Numbered from the stretch's first letter, positions 35,401 to 43,219 are shown. The stretch is DNA of 64,000 nucleotides from TH-plancto1 sp043777375 (GCA_043777375.1 JAYWHX010000196.1:16998-80997), one strand, 5' to 3'. Translations and numbers: made by a program. Notes: generated by a model not told the origin, from the sequence alone.

Positions 35401-35770
35401 GAACTTCGGTAAACACCCCGTCAGCAACGGCAATTCGGCACCGATCAGAAACCCAGCCAGCTTCACAAGATTCACGAGCGAATTCCAGTAGCTCCTTTGC
35501 CGATCCAATGTCCTTCAAAGCGACGTGTGCGTAAATTGCAAGATCGATCCACTTGCAGTGGGGCAAATGACCGCCTGCAAAATCAATTGCGTCCTGAAAG
35601 CGATCATTCTGAACCAGGAGTTGAAGGGCAGCGTATACACGCGCGGGATCGTCCAGCGTGCCCAATTCGGCCAGTCCCGCCTCAACATTGCGGCTGATCG
35701 ACGCCTCAAACGCGCACAATGACGCGATCCGAGCCGCGTGATCACTCCCTCGTCCCGGTTCAGGCATCAC
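32414..35770 (-). CDS. TPR-repeat protein with C-terminal PIN-like nuclease domain
   Basis: 1118 residues. Residues about 40-545 are TPR-type helical repeats (FDKATACWDRACQLMPHPD, FEDAVRVLKKAVVQSPDDA). From about 645 a PIN-like domain starts: EPVVADMSAIITLHRLGRL (Asp653), and after a long insert LDAVLLAHDLGCRLLADDRL (Asp882, Asp897, Asp898), the acidic cluster that binds metal in PIN RNases. The order resembles the TPR-GreAB-C-PIN proteins noted in comparative work on conflict systems; that link is from memory. Starts overlap the upstream membrane-protein gene by 11 bases. Predicted as the RNA-cleaving effector of a defence operon. Confidence 0.78.
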   Translation of the reverse strand: MMPEPGRGSDHAARIASLCAFEASISRNVEAGLAELGTLDDPARVYAALQLLVQNDRFQDAIDFAGGHLPHCKWIDLAIYAHVALKDIGSAKELLEFARESCEAGWVSDRCRIAVADGVFTEVLDDTSGVGIVARGGLADEDRALLEFAIEVLNPLVSPVRLSGHVAGAVQRLAVEFATNAYGLMGQFSQITDLVQPMIRCHPVPLLLAQLTLRRICEPPKGLSGRLRVEHPNSFSAGFLAALLDREVYGRGRESLDSLIGLQQMARDRGQEATEQLCQGLFETASAMDLASMARARSVVDGLVGESNRFRLFFDAVAFLMQDRADAALTELNTDLREHDAVWWQIAAKAHEMADDFDKATACWDRACQLMPHPDMLNRFAGLSIQQHRFEDAVRVLKKAVVQSPDDARILEQLGFAHTRLRQFSEAGVIFQRLILLQPSTERYRINLAICQVHSGDPSSALASLDVVFNSTQPDLQLIGLRTEILKSLDRASDAFADLQRLQKTFWSESRFLVLYMDTAYRAGEDKAAYSAFEQLMKMQHDGQLPEPIFRTVSLDDLKTIGAERHRQKESLFSEVVSGKLPWLVADALLGSVADQAWHRRTQRLHWLPDDVPSRGEWTIYATNGFSVQKDSAGGSTVSRIGIPRPDEPVVADMSAIITLHRLGRLTLAANYLGKLILPASFGDLPVRDAQRLASHQPSREQELRSVHDLVQRRLITVVEDSDVADGMNLVDEYRGDGDDHRFSLADVAQFLRSTQRLTSDELGEFSCVCHRPMQSDRELPRDARVLFAMSTLRSLARYEWLERVLPSVIWCVTRTDYDDEVRELQGYDFQRSIFSSHQAMWEEINQLRVVGKLEYRDSPSCRRSGDDDADDDNVEPPPFLDAVLLAHDLGCRLLADDRLCQAAVQNQYPELPDAGFGTDRLLVGLESKSVLSTDDVCTDLIRMMRWRYRFLLPESRHLKFAASRSRDNLPGPELREIAAYVQESMRDPGLFCGPEKSDVPTPIAFKYFMAWKQVCVEFLGALWEDSSITDQQLKSVTSWCIESLLPAVPRGMLYSPVGRRLADITPKEFILTAMIRFATIQPVQRANEALRLMARQLGMTEDEFYEAAAEAANVRYD

Positions 35771-36620
35771 GCAATTCCTTCAACAGAACCTGCAATCTGG
35801 TGATGTCAACCTGGTCCCCATCGACTCGTGATAGGGAAATCCTCGCACGCTCTTCCTCGGCCATGAGCAAAAGCGATTCCGTGCGGAGCACCTGCGGCCA
35901 ACGGTTCCCGGAACGCTCGAAGCTTTTCTGCAAGCTGGCTAGGAGCCTCGTCACATCCTCTCGCTCGAATCTCCGCCTCGCATCCTTGATGCCATCGATG
36001 AGTCGCCATACGAGATCCTCGTCGACCTCGCGCGGTTCAAGACCGGAACTCGCATTGACACGCGACGCGAGTCGTTGTGCATCGAGTGCCGCAAGAAACG
36101 CGTCCTCCGAAATCCCCTGATTGATAATGATGTTTCCACCAGCGGTCAGTCCCGTGACAGCATGCGGGCTGTTGAAGGGTTGCAGGTTCGTGTTCGTCGA
36201 TGCGATCCCAGCATTGGCAAGAGGATGAACCTGCTGTCGCGAGTCAAGGTAGGCTAGAACGAGACCGGTGGCCAAGAAACCCAGAACGACAAGCGACGAC
36301 GCATCGGACGCGAAATCGAACGCTCCAATTCCCTTGAGATGAGCCTTGGCCACGAAACTCGGGACAAATCCCAAAACGCCAGCCATCCCAAAGCACCAAT
36401 TCGCTCGACGCCAGTATCGATAACGTGGATTGACGTGCAGGATGGAAACAAAGATCAGAATGAAACCAGCAAGCAACCAAACCCACTTTGAAGTTGGGAA
36501 GTTCCACAACAGCAGGACTAGAACGGTGCCGATGATCGCGGCGCAAAGGGCGACGATCCACCATCGGTCTGATTCCACAGTCTGTTCTTTTTCGTCCACA
36601 GGTGCAGCCTTCAAATTCAC
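35760..36620 (-). CDS. Four-helix membrane protein with cytoplasmic signalling tail
   Basis: 286 residues from GTG 36620. Membrane helices at about 20-40, 45-64, 74-91 and 108-126 are followed by a linker and VTGLTAGGNIIINQGISEDA, then a helical tail to the end. The four-helix, soluble-tail layout resembles SLATT-like and other pore-type effectors of defence systems, though no family is certain. It is the first gene of a three-gene unit and overlaps the TPR/PIN gene by 11 bases. A membrane-disrupting or anchoring role is inference. Confidence 0.75.
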   Translation of the reverse strand: MNLKAAPVDEKEQTVESDRWWIVALCAAIIGTVLVLLLWNFPTSKWVWLLAGFILIFVSILHVNPRYRYWRRANWCFGMAGVLGFVPSFVAKAHLKGIGAFDFASDASSLVVLGFLATGLVLAYLDSRQQVHPLANAGIASTNTNLQPFNSPHAVTGLTAGGNIIINQGISEDAFLAALDAQRLASRVNASSGLEPREVDEDLVWRLIDGIKDARRRFEREDVTRLLASLQKSFERSGNRWPQVLRTESLLLMAEEERARISLSRVDGDQVDITRLQVLLKELRDA

Positions 36621-36714
36621 ATCCCGGAAGCGGCAATCGGCTTTAAGCCGAGAGAAATCAAGAGATGCATACGACGCGATTTTGACGGCATCGACCTCCA
36701 GTGTTCTCCCGAGG

Positions 36715-36921
36715 TTACTTTCGGTGGATCGCCTTGTTCTGCCTTTCGATCTGCGTGAGGAACTGCTCGAGATCGGCTCTCGAAAACAAGCGATATCCGT
36801 TCGCGGGATTCCTTCTCATTGGAACCTTTCCAGCTTCCGCCCAAGTTCGCAAGGTGTTCTGGGATACGCCGAGAATCTCAGCAGCCTGCGCCGTTTTCAC
36901 GTATTCGCTCAATTTGGTCAT
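36715..36921 (-). CDS. MerR/Xis-type helix-turn-helix protein
   Basis: 68 residues from ATG 36921, with GGGAGG eight bases upstream. LSEYVKTAQAAEILGVSQNT then LRTWAEAGKVPMRR and GYRLFSRADLEQFL form the winged-helix of MerR-like excisionases. A longer open frame to 37155 runs only through tandem repeat DNA and is rejected. It lies between the serine recombinase gene and the TM/TPR-PIN operon, all on the same strand, so it could be a recombination directionality factor or the regulator of that operon. The iterated 21-base repeats upstream are candidate binding sites. Confidence 0.75.
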   Translation of the reverse strand: MTKLSEYVKTAQAAEILGVSQNTLRTWAEAGKVPMRRNPANGYRLFSRADLEQFLTQIERQNKAIHRK

Positions 36922-37071
36922 CTTCCAACCTCCCGGACATGGACTTGACCCGCTAACGTGACCTGAATAGCAAAGTCTATCAAAGTCTTCAGCTGTGCGA
37001 CATTGTGATGATACCGATGACACCGAAAATGATACTGATCCGCAGGTCGATGACCCTGATCCGGGGCCGAA

Positions 37072-37134
37072 AATGATACTGATGACCCTGATAATGATAC
37101 TGATGACCCTGATAATGATACTGATGACACCGAA
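37072..37134. repeat. Three tandem 21-base repeats
   Basis: Units beginning AATGATACTGATGAC start at 37072, 37093 and 37114; the first two are identical and the third changes at its end. A looser copy starts at 37028 and related GATGAC stretches flank the array. The array sits 150 bases upstream of the MerR/Xis-like gene, the spacing of an iteron or arm-type binding array. Confidence 0.8.
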
Positions 37135-37282
37135 AACGACCTCGATCGGTATCACGTGATACTGATCGGCTCCTGAACCGGGTTGCCGAGTCGCCGAAAT
37201 TGGGGCACAGAACGGTCGAGTCGGGCTCAGGACGGGAGACGGCGCGCGTGCTTTGAACCGCCGTACCAGTTGTCACCGACCA

Positions 37283-38884
37283 CTATGATTCGCTCGGTTC
37301 GTTCGCAAGGCGTGCCAGGAATCGCAGTTGCGGCGGTCGATCGGCGGGATACTCGCGGACGCAGGTGCCTGCCAACGCCTCCATCTGTTCAAACCCGTGG
37401 TCACTGTCCCGACTATTTTCAGAAAGAAGCCCTTCGGCGAGAACGTCGAAGGGCTTTCTCATTGTGGGGACCAGAGTTACGTCATCGAGGCGGCAGTTCA
37501 AAAACACGATTTCGAGTAATCGACGCTTGGCCGCATAGTCAGCGGTAAGCCATTGCTGCTTCAGGGTTTGCGAAAGTTCAAAAACTTTCGCCGCCAAGTC
37601 CGCCGTTTCATCATGGGAGCGGTCCAGCACGTCGAGTTGCAGCTTGATCGAGGCGAGCCGGTCCCGCATCTCGGTGTGCTTGCGTGCGAACGTCGCCTCG
37701 TCGATCTCCTCGGCCAGCCGCATGTTGAGCAAGCGATCCTGCTGACCCACGATCAGCGTTTCCTGACGCTGTAGCTCTAACCGCTGGGCGCGGGAATCGG
37801 CTTGAGCGTCCCGCGTCTGCGACGCCAGCACGAGGCGGAACCAATCGCGGACGCCTTCGTCCTCTACCCGCATCTTGTCGAAGATGGCCATGACCTGACG
37901 CTCAAGTTCGGCTTCTGGGACGCGGACACGCGGATGTCCGGCGACGTTGTAGTAGGTGCAGCGGTAATAGGTGTAGAACCGCTCGCCCGACTTCATTTTC
38001 TTCCGAACCTTCTCCCCCGTAATCGGATGCCCGCAATGGGCACACTGGATCAAGTCACCAGCATAGGTGTGCGCGTGCGATTGGTAGATGTGTCCGCCGA
38101 GCAGGGCTTGCACGCGATCCCAAGTTGTCCGGTCGATGAGCGGTTCATGTTTGCCGGGATACCACTGCCCACGGAATTCCAGTTCGCCGATGTAGGCCCG
38201 GTCCTTCAGGATATTGTGGATGGAGCTTCGCGGAAACTTCGGCGTGGAGCTTCGGAATTGCCGCCCTTCAGCCGCAAGCTTTTCCACGAGCGTATCGAGC
38301 GTGTGGTTTTCATACGCGAAGAGCTGGAAGATACGTTTGATGTTGTCGGCCGGAACGGGATCGACTTCGACCATGCCGCGACCGTCCTTGCGGATGTTGC
38401 GGTAGCCGTAGGGACCGCGAGAGACGAACCAGCCTTCCTGCACGCGACGGGCCAGCCCCTCGCGGACATCGACCGATTGTTGCTCGGTGTAGAAGCTGGC
38501 CATGTTGGCCAATGTCCGCCGCATCATGCGACCGGCAGGCGTGTTCTCGGTCGGTTGCGATACGGAGATGAACGGCAGGTCGTATTCCGACTCCAGACGT
38601 TCGAGTTCAACGTAGTCGAACAAATTGCGTGCGGCCCGGTCCACCTTGTAGAAAAGCAGGCCATCGAGAACGCCCGCGTTCTTCTTCGCGTAGTTGACCA
38701 ACTCGCGAAATGTCTTGCGTTCGTCGCCCTTACTGGCGGTCTCGGCAATACGGTAGAACTTGGCGATTTCGCCGCCAGCCTGCGTGGCGTACCGCCGCAG
38801 GGCATCTTCCTGGACTTCGAGGCTGAAGCCCTCCCGTTCCTGCTCCCGACTACTCACCCGTGCCAGCGCGACGAACTGTTTCAT
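37283..38884 (-). CDS. Large serine recombinase
   Basis: 533 residues from ATG 38884; a longer frame to 39076 overlaps the upstream small gene and is rejected. FVALARVSSREQEREGFSL carries the nucleophilic Ser, then VDGLLFYKVDRAARN and the recombinase domain with FVSRGPYGYRNIRKDGRG. A zinc-ribbon CAHCGHPITGEKVRKK and a long coiled coil (residues about 400-480) complete a large serine integrase. It would integrate and excise the element at att sites by a staggered double-strand exchange. The start overlaps the previous stop by ATGA. It is the last gene of a ten-gene - strand run that starts with a coupling ATPase. Confidence 0.9.
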   Translation of the reverse strand: MKQFVALARVSSREQEREGFSLEVQEDALRRYATQAGGEIAKFYRIAETASKGDERKTFRELVNYAKKNAGVLDGLLFYKVDRAARNLFDYVELERLESEYDLPFISVSQPTENTPAGRMMRRTLANMASFYTEQQSVDVREGLARRVQEGWFVSRGPYGYRNIRKDGRGMVEVDPVPADNIKRIFQLFAYENHTLDTLVEKLAAEGRQFRSSTPKFPRSSIHNILKDRAYIGELEFRGQWYPGKHEPLIDRTTWDRVQALLGGHIYQSHAHTYAGDLIQCAHCGHPITGEKVRKKMKSGERFYTYYRCTYYNVAGHPRVRVPEAELERQVMAIFDKMRVEDEGVRDWFRLVLASQTRDAQADSRAQRLELQRQETLIVGQQDRLLNMRLAEEIDEATFARKHTEMRDRLASIKLQLDVLDRSHDETADLAAKVFELSQTLKQQWLTADYAAKRRLLEIVFLNCRLDDVTLVPTMRKPFDVLAEGLLSENSRDSDHGFEQMEALAGTCVREYPADRPPQLRFLARLANEPSES

Positions 38885-39102
38885 GGCGGAGACCCCGAAG
38901 ACAATGCCTGATACAACCGACCCACGTTCGAGATCATTGTAACGGCTTCTTCGGGCGTGAGCACGTCCTTGTAGTACGGTTGCCAGACGCGAATCGTTTC
39001 CTCGACGAGTTCCGGCGTGATCCAGTCCGGTGCCCCGGCCGGGACGATGCTGCAAGCACCCTCCCGGACTTCGCAATCTCGTTTGTGATTGCTACGGGTC
39101 AT
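38881..39102 (-). CDS. Small protein coupled to the serine recombinase
   Basis: 73 residues. APDWITPELVEETIRVWQPY then LTPEEAVTMISNVGRLYQAL is a compact helical domain that I have seen ahead of recombinase genes in related genomes, with no assigned function. The stop and the recombinase start share an ATGA, so the two proteins are made together. It may be a recombination accessory or directionality factor. An N-terminal pair of cysteines is notable. Confidence 0.65.
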   Translation of the reverse strand: MTRSNHKRDCEVREGACSIVPAGAPDWITPELVEETIRVWQPYYKDVLTPEEAVTMISNVGRLYQALSSGSPP

Positions 39103-39177
39103 GACTGAAAACCACCACCGGAAAAGACAACGGGTTGAATGAACTCAGCAGGGTTAAGGGCACGATTCGCGGCACGA

Positions 39178-39444
39178 TCAAACCGACGAGGGCTGCCGCA
39201 AACCCTCGCGCTGGAAGCGGAGCAATTCGTTGTGCGAAATGGCCCAGGCAGCATGAGCACCCCGGCCACTGAATTTCTTTTCCGCGTGAATGCGACCGTG
39301 GCGACACCATTCACGGCAAGTGAATTCGGAACGACCGACGATGCGGGCAAACTCATCGACCGAATACCACTCGCGTACCTGTTGGCGTTCAACCAACGCG
39401 GCAAGCATGGTTTCGATCCTCTCCAGTCGTTCTTCCAGAGTCAT
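39178..39444 (-). CDS. HTH_17-type DNA-binding protein
   Basis: 88 residues from ATG 39444, with AGGAG nine bases upstream; an alternative ATG at 39528 overlaps the previous stop as TGATG and would add 28 residues. A short coiled coil (LEERLERIETMLAALVERQ) precedes a helix-turn-helix of the excisionase-like type (EWYSVDEFARIVGRSEFTC, REWCRHGRIHAEKK). Likely an element regulator. The two possible starts may make two forms. Confidence 0.7.
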   Translation of the reverse strand: MTLEERLERIETMLAALVERQQVREWYSVDEFARIVGRSEFTCREWCRHGRIHAEKKFSGRGAHAAWAISHNELLRFQREGLRQPSSV

Positions 39445-39527
39445 TGCCCGTATCTCCTGACAATCGCGGGCGGGGAGTTTGTCCCCGCCCGCGTCAACGA
39501 AACATTTCGATTTGGCGAACATGGCCA

Positions 39528-39737
39528 TCAGGCCGGGTTCGCCGGACGATCCTTGTCGGTCGGCTCCTTCTTGGTTCCGAACAGGGGCACGAACAAATGC
39601 TCGAAGAGAGCCTTGCCTGCTTCAGGATGGCCTTGCACATGCGCGGCGATCTGAGAGATCACTTTGCAGATGCCGATACCGGCACCGGCCATGACCAGAA
39701 ACCCGACAAGCAGAAGCATGAGAACCAAATCGTACAT
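39528..39737 (-). CDS. Small single-span membrane protein
   Basis: 69 residues with GGAGG eight bases before ATG 39737. The N-terminal helix (LVLMLLLVGFLVMAGAGIGI) crosses the membrane; the rest is a short amphipathic helix with HPEAGKALFEHLF and a charged tail. Part of the - strand mobilisation operon. Function unknown; single-span helpers of coupling proteins have this size, but that is only a suggestion. Confidence 0.6.
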   Translation of the reverse strand: MYDLVLMLLLVGFLVMAGAGIGICKVISQIAAHVQGHPEAGKALFEHLFVPLFGTKKEPTDKDRPANPA

Positions 39738-39806
39738 GGCACTAACCTCCGTTGAATGGCGGCGGGGATGCGGTCCCCGCCGCCGGTGAAAAGTTGCACG
39801 TATCTG

Positions 39807-40292
39807 TTACGACTTCATCTTCACCCCGAACCTGGCAAAAATGATGGCCCCGAGCGCGACGAGCAGCCCACCGAGAAAAGTAGTGGCCATCGCGTTGCGG
39901 GTTTTCCCGTCAACATCGACCTTCATGCCGATCATCCGCCCGAAACGAAGTTCCACCGGCTTGTCGTCGCCTTCGGGGCGATGCGCGGGACTTGGCAGGT
40001 GTTGCGTCCGGTCGTTGTCGTCAGACGCGAGTTCCATCGGAACCGGTCGCCGGGCCACCATCTCGCGTGATGCGGGATGCGTGGCGTAAAACGCCGCAGT
40101 CTCTTGCGGTGAGAGCTTCCTGGCGGGCGAATCGCCGACCGACACTTCCCTTGGGCGAAGCCCGACGGGAATCAGGAAGTCGGTTTTGCAGTGGCCACAG
40201 TTGTGATTGTGGCCCGCCTTCTCAGGAGCGGCCCCGTACTCTGCGTCGCAGGTCGGGCAGGCGTACTCGATCAGTTGTCGTCGATTGAACAT
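39807..40292 (-). CDS. Zinc-ribbon protein with C-terminal membrane anchor
   Basis: 161 residues from ATG 40292, with AAAGGG eight bases upstream. The N-terminus holds a four-Cys ribbon (YACPTCDAEYGAAPEKAG, then NCGHCKTDF) typical of bacterial rubredoxin-like Zn ribbons common in large-genome bacteria. A polar linker leads to one C-terminal helix (TTFLGGLLVALGAIIFA). It is tail-anchored with the ribbon in the cytoplasm. It belongs to the mobilisation operon; function not known. Confidence 0.68.
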   Translation of the reverse strand: MFNRRQLIEYACPTCDAEYGAAPEKAGHNHNCGHCKTDFLIPVGLRPREVSVGDSPARKLSPQETAAFYATHPASREMVARRPVPMELASDDNDRTQHLPSPAHRPEGDDKPVELRFGRMIGMKVDVDGKTRNAMATTFLGGLLVALGAIIFARFGVKMKS

Positions 40293-40323
40293 GACTAAAC
40301 CCTTTCGTGATGGTGACGGAGCG

Positions 40324-40641
40324 TTAACGCTCCATGTTGTTATCCCTGTCTTCTTGCCCCGCTTCACGGCCCTGTGTCGCGTAGCTGTCGATCATTGCCT
40401 GGTAACTTCCGTTATCGGATTCCAGGTCTTGCGTTACCTGTTGCATCGTGGGGTTGAGCGGAGTGCCAGCCTCACCACCGTGTTCCGGACTACCCAGAAA
40501 GGTCTCCATCACGGTGCTTCTGACATCTTTCACAGCCTCACGAGCCATTGCCCGGATTTCCGCACCGAGTGAGGGCAGTTGTTCAGCCCACTCGGCACGC
40601 GTGGCCAGCATTTGCTGCCACGTACTTTTTTCCCCAGACAT
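40324..40641 (-). CDS. Hypothetical protein of the mobilisation operon
   Basis: 105 residues, strong GGAGG before ATG 40641. Fully helical and charged (MLATRAEWAEQLPSLGAEIR, MAREAVKDVRSTVMETFL), with an acidic Asn/Arg-ending tail. No known motif. It lies 15 bases after the membrane protein gene and 31 bases before the zinc-ribbon gene, so it is certainly co-transcribed. Confidence 0.6.
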   Translation of the reverse strand: MSGEKSTWQQMLATRAEWAEQLPSLGAEIRAMAREAVKDVRSTVMETFLGSPEHGGEAGTPLNPTMQQVTQDLESDNGSYQAMIDSYATQGREAGQEDRDNNMER

Positions 40642-40656
40642 CGTTCCCTCCTTTCG

Positions 40657-41223
40657 TTAGAAGTGACCTTGCTTGTAATGTTCAGCCAAGTTCCGCTGTT
40701 CGATTTCCGCATCACGCATCGCTTGAAGCCGCTTCTTCGTGAGTTCAACTGTAAGTGCCTCGACGAAGAGCAGCGACACGCCACCGACGCCGATGAACCA
40801 ACCCAGTGCCGGTTCGACATAGGAAAGAAACACGCCGACCATGATGCAGATCAAGCCGTCGGCTCCGCGTGCATTGGTTTCGTCCTTGATCCGTGGGAAC
40901 ATCTTCCAGGACAGCCACGGGTAGCCGGTGTAGCGCGAGTGAACCACCACCCCGTTCCTGCGGTTCTGGATTCCCTTGATGCGTTGCCGGAGCATCGCCA
41001 GAAGCCAGAGCAGGAAGAAAAACCACATCGCTTCCGAGTTAGCGAAACTGCCGTAAGCGAGGATGATGAAAAAGGCTGCCAAGCCGCTGTAGGTGAAAGC
41101 CTCCTTCCCGAAATCGGTTCTCAGGAATGGCGTCAGGCACGAGGCGTGACCATTCAGGAGCACGTACACGAAGTTGAATGCTCCCTGCATTTCGTCTTTG
41201 TCATTTTGCGGTTGCTGGTTCAT
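40657..41223 (-). CDS. Integral membrane protein of the mobilisation operon
   Basis: 188 residues from ATG 41223, with AAGGAG eight bases upstream. Helices at about residues 42-60, 64-80, 123-140 and 142-158 (SGLAAFFIILAYGSFANSE, MWFFFLLWLLAMLRQRI), with a C-terminal charged helix EIEQRNLAEHYKQG. The size and layout recall small inner-membrane partners of coupling ATPases, but no homology is recognised. The start lies 22 bases inside the end of the preceding gene. Confidence 0.65.
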   Translation of the reverse strand: MNQQPQNDKDEMQGAFNFVYVLLNGHASCLTPFLRTDFGKEAFTYSGLAAFFIILAYGSFANSEAMWFFFLLWLLAMLRQRIKGIQNRRNGVVVHSRYTGYPWLSWKMFPRIKDETNARGADGLICIMVGVFLSYVEPALGWFIGVGGVSLLFVEALTVELTKKRLQAMRDAEIEQRNLAEHYKQGHF

Positions 41224-41419
41224 GTCTTGTCTCCTTCGGTTTTGGTTGTTGATGCGTCCCGTGGTTATGCAGGCTGTAGGCTTCCAGCCCCGCCTTGCAC
41301 GTCTGAAACACTTGCTCGAAAAGCTGTCGATGCACTTGCTCGTCGTGCTTGTGTGCGACCATTCCAAACAGGTCGCACGTCATGTCGAATGCCGTCAGGT
41401 TGACGAGTATCTGATTCAT
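41201..41419 (-). CDS. Small helical protein of the mobilisation operon
   Basis: 72 residues from ATG 41419, with GGAGG upstream and an ATGA overlap with the preceding stop. MNQILVNLTAFDMTCDLFG then HRQLFEQVFQTCKAGLEAY is helical; the C-terminus is rich in Lys, Pro and His. Not recognised. A longer frame to 41584 only reads the repeat copy described separately. Confidence 0.6.
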   Translation of the reverse strand: MNQILVNLTAFDMTCDLFGMVAHKHDEQVHRQLFEQVFQTCKAGLEAYSLHNHGTHQQPKPKETRHEPATAK

Positions 41420-41694
41420 TCCCTTCCTCCTTTCCGGCCCTCTGGCCGAGTTGAGTTCCCCTTGGTTTTCTGCGTGATTCCTGTCGTTCGACCCTTCACG
41501 TAAATAGTAAGTGGCACCCGTGGAAGGGTCTTTCCCTCGCAATGGAAGCGAACCGGAAACCTTCTGGAAATCTGCGGGCAACACGGTCGTTTTGCCCTGA
41601 GCGATTCACCTGGCTGGCGGGCAGCCTTCGCGTACCCGTCGGCCCAAAACAAATTGCCGTGGATCAAAAGCATCGGATCGCCGTGCAGTGACAT
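41416..41694 (-). CDS. Small hypothetical protein after the coupling ATPase
   Basis: 92 residues from ATG 41694, with AGGAGG seven bases upstream, 10 bases after the coupling-protein stop. The N-terminus MSLHGDPMLLIHGNLFWADG looks like a real domain; the C-terminal half runs through repeat copy A (FPVRFHCEGKTLPRV) and turns Arg/Lys/Gly-rich. The ATGA overlap with the next gene supports translation. The C-terminal half may be repeat DNA read through rather than conserved protein. Confidence 0.5.
   Translation of the reverse strand: MSLHGDPMLLIHGNLFWADGYAKAARQPGESLRAKRPCCPQISRRFPVRFHCEGKTLPRVPLTIYVKGRTTGITQKTKGNSTRPEGRKGGRE
41505..41584. repeat. Dispersed 80-base repeat, copy A
   Basis: Aligns without gaps to 44168-44247: an identical core CCCGTGGAAGGGTCTTTCC, then shared GGAAGCGAAC, GGAA and GGCAAC blocks. 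It overlaps the 3' part of the small gene at 41416-41694. Read on the - strand both copies encode a PVRF...GKTLPR peptide, so it may be a small mobile or coding repeat as well as an operator. Confidence 0.7.
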
Positions 41695-41704
41695 GCCACA
41701 CCTC

Positions 41705-43219
41705 CTATTGCTGCGAAAACGCAACCCACACCCAGTTCTGACCACTTGCAAACGGTTCTCCGCTACGGATCACAATGCAGTCACAGACCAGACCGTTTGC
41801 TTTGCCGCCAGTCCTCAAGCCATTGATGAAAAAGTTGTCCTGAAGAACTTTCTCATAGTGAGTGTTGAACGAGCCGGTGAACTTGCTCTGCCCGAATAAC
41901 TCTTCGAGCATGTTGTCGTGGGGAGCCGTCGATCCGCCGACAAACGTTTGCAAGCTCTTGCCGACAAGCCCGGATGCCCATTCGGCGGTTTGCACATCGC
42001 CCAAGGCGTGAAATACTTTGGTAAAGTTCGTGAGCAGAGCGTCAGCTTGATGCTTGCCGGTATCACCCTTGAGTGCCGCGTAGTAGCTGTGAACGGACTG
42101 GCTGAGAAAAATCATCGCGCCGTTGTGACTACGGCACTGTGCGAGGTAGTGAGCATCGTGACTGTTCACAAATTGCTGGGCCTCGTCGCACCAGATGACA
42201 TTGATCGAATCCGCTTCGTCCGTATGCCGCCGAAGCACGGCCTTCTGCGTCAGGTATTTCCAGCCTGCCGCTATGAAGTTGCCGATGTCGCCCCATTCTG
42301 CGGGAGCCATATCGACCAGCACCCATTTGCCCGCGAACATGTCTTCCGGAGTGACGTTCGTCGTCGTGGACACCAGTTCGCGGACAACTCCGACATTGAA
42401 CTGATGCAAGATCCCCATTACGCCCGTCATAATGGAAGAGCGTGTCCGGTCGGACATCGCGGGAAACTCACTTAGCCAGTAGTCTTTGGCCAAGTCGAAG
42501 TCGTGCTGCTGCATTGGCGACTTGTGTTTCTCGAAGGCCGCCTTGAGGCACTGGTTGTGGAATCCGGCTTGCCACTCGGCCGTGCCGATCACACCCGGAT
42601 TCATCGCCGCCGTGCTGATGAACTTCTGAAGCTCCGGCGCTCCGATTTTGCCCGTCGCCAGCTTGACCACTTCAACCGCGTTGAAAATCATGCGGGATTG
42701 TTCCGCTTCCCAAAAGTCAGCATTCTCCCCGCCCTTGCTGTCGTTGCTCCGAAGCGTCTCTCCGATCACGGTGATGCAGCGCGTAATGTTCCGTGTATGT
42801 CCGCCTGCCCGCATTTCGTAATCGAGGAAGTTGAAGCGAAGAGGATGCTCAGGCGAGAACACGAGCAGGTCATCGCTACGCCCCGCAGCCGCAAAGATGG
42901 AGCGCCACATACCGGCATCTTCCGGCTTGGCCGCGAGGATCAAACCGCCACTGTTGCCGTGTCTGACGACGGCGTTTGCCAGTGCTTTCCCGCTGGAGCT
43001 TGTCTTGCCGGAACCCGTTCGCCCGAAGATTGCTACGCCGCCATTAAGCAGGTCATGGACGGTGAAAGCGTCGTTCTCACTCCACCACAGCAGCACAGAT
43101 GCCAGCGAGTCTTTAACGGGGGCGACGCCTGCCCTGATGGCCTGGTGTCGCCGAATGGCGTAAGTGGCTGCCAGGAGCAGAGCCAGGAACATCAGGCCGT
43201 AAACATGTTGATCGGTCAT
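41705..43219 (-). CDS. VirD4/TraG-type coupling ATPase (T4CP)
   Basis: 504 residues. An N-terminal helix (YGLMFLALLLAATYAI) anchors it; Walker A is FGRTGSGKTSSSG (65-77) and Walker B INVIWCDEAQQFV, followed by HNGAMIFLSQSVHSY. LILAAKPEDAGMW and LLVFSPEHPLRFNFLDYE mark the TraD/TraG-like fold that hands relaxase-bound DNA to a mating pore. At 504 residues it is compact. It leads the - strand operon, 46 bases downstream of parB, and would act with the MobF relaxase encoded 5 kb away. No VirB-type pore genes are in the window. Confidence 0.85.
   Translation of the reverse strand: MTDQHVYGLMFLALLLAATYAIRRHQAIRAGVAPVKDSLASVLLWWSENDAFTVHDLLNGGVAIFGRTGSGKTSSSGKALANAVVRHGNSGGLILAAKPEDAGMWRSIFAAAGRSDDLLVFSPEHPLRFNFLDYEMRAGGHTRNITRCITVIGETLRSNDSKGGENADFWEAEQSRMIFNAVEVVKLATGKIGAPELQKFISTAAMNPGVIGTAEWQAGFHNQCLKAAFEKHKSPMQQHDFDLAKDYWLSEFPAMSDRTRSSIMTGVMGILHQFNVGVVRELVSTTTNVTPEDMFAGKWVLVDMAPAEWGDIGNFIAAGWKYLTQKAVLRRHTDEADSINVIWCDEAQQFVNSHDAHYLAQCRSHNGAMIFLSQSVHSYYAALKGDTGKHQADALLTNFTKVFHALGDVQTAEWASGLVGKSLQTFVGGSTAPHDNMLEELFGQSKFTGSFNTHYEKVLQDNFFINGLRTGGKANGLVCDCIVIRSGEPFASGQNWVWVAFSQQ

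Noticed and set aside
36922..37155. N-terminal extension of the Xis-like gene
   Set aside because: It only translates the 21-base repeats (ISIIIRV units); the ribosome site supports ATG 36921.
37802..38911. 369-codon + strand frame opposite the serine recombinase
   Set aside because: Antisense shadow of a strongly supported gene with catalytic motifs on the other strand.
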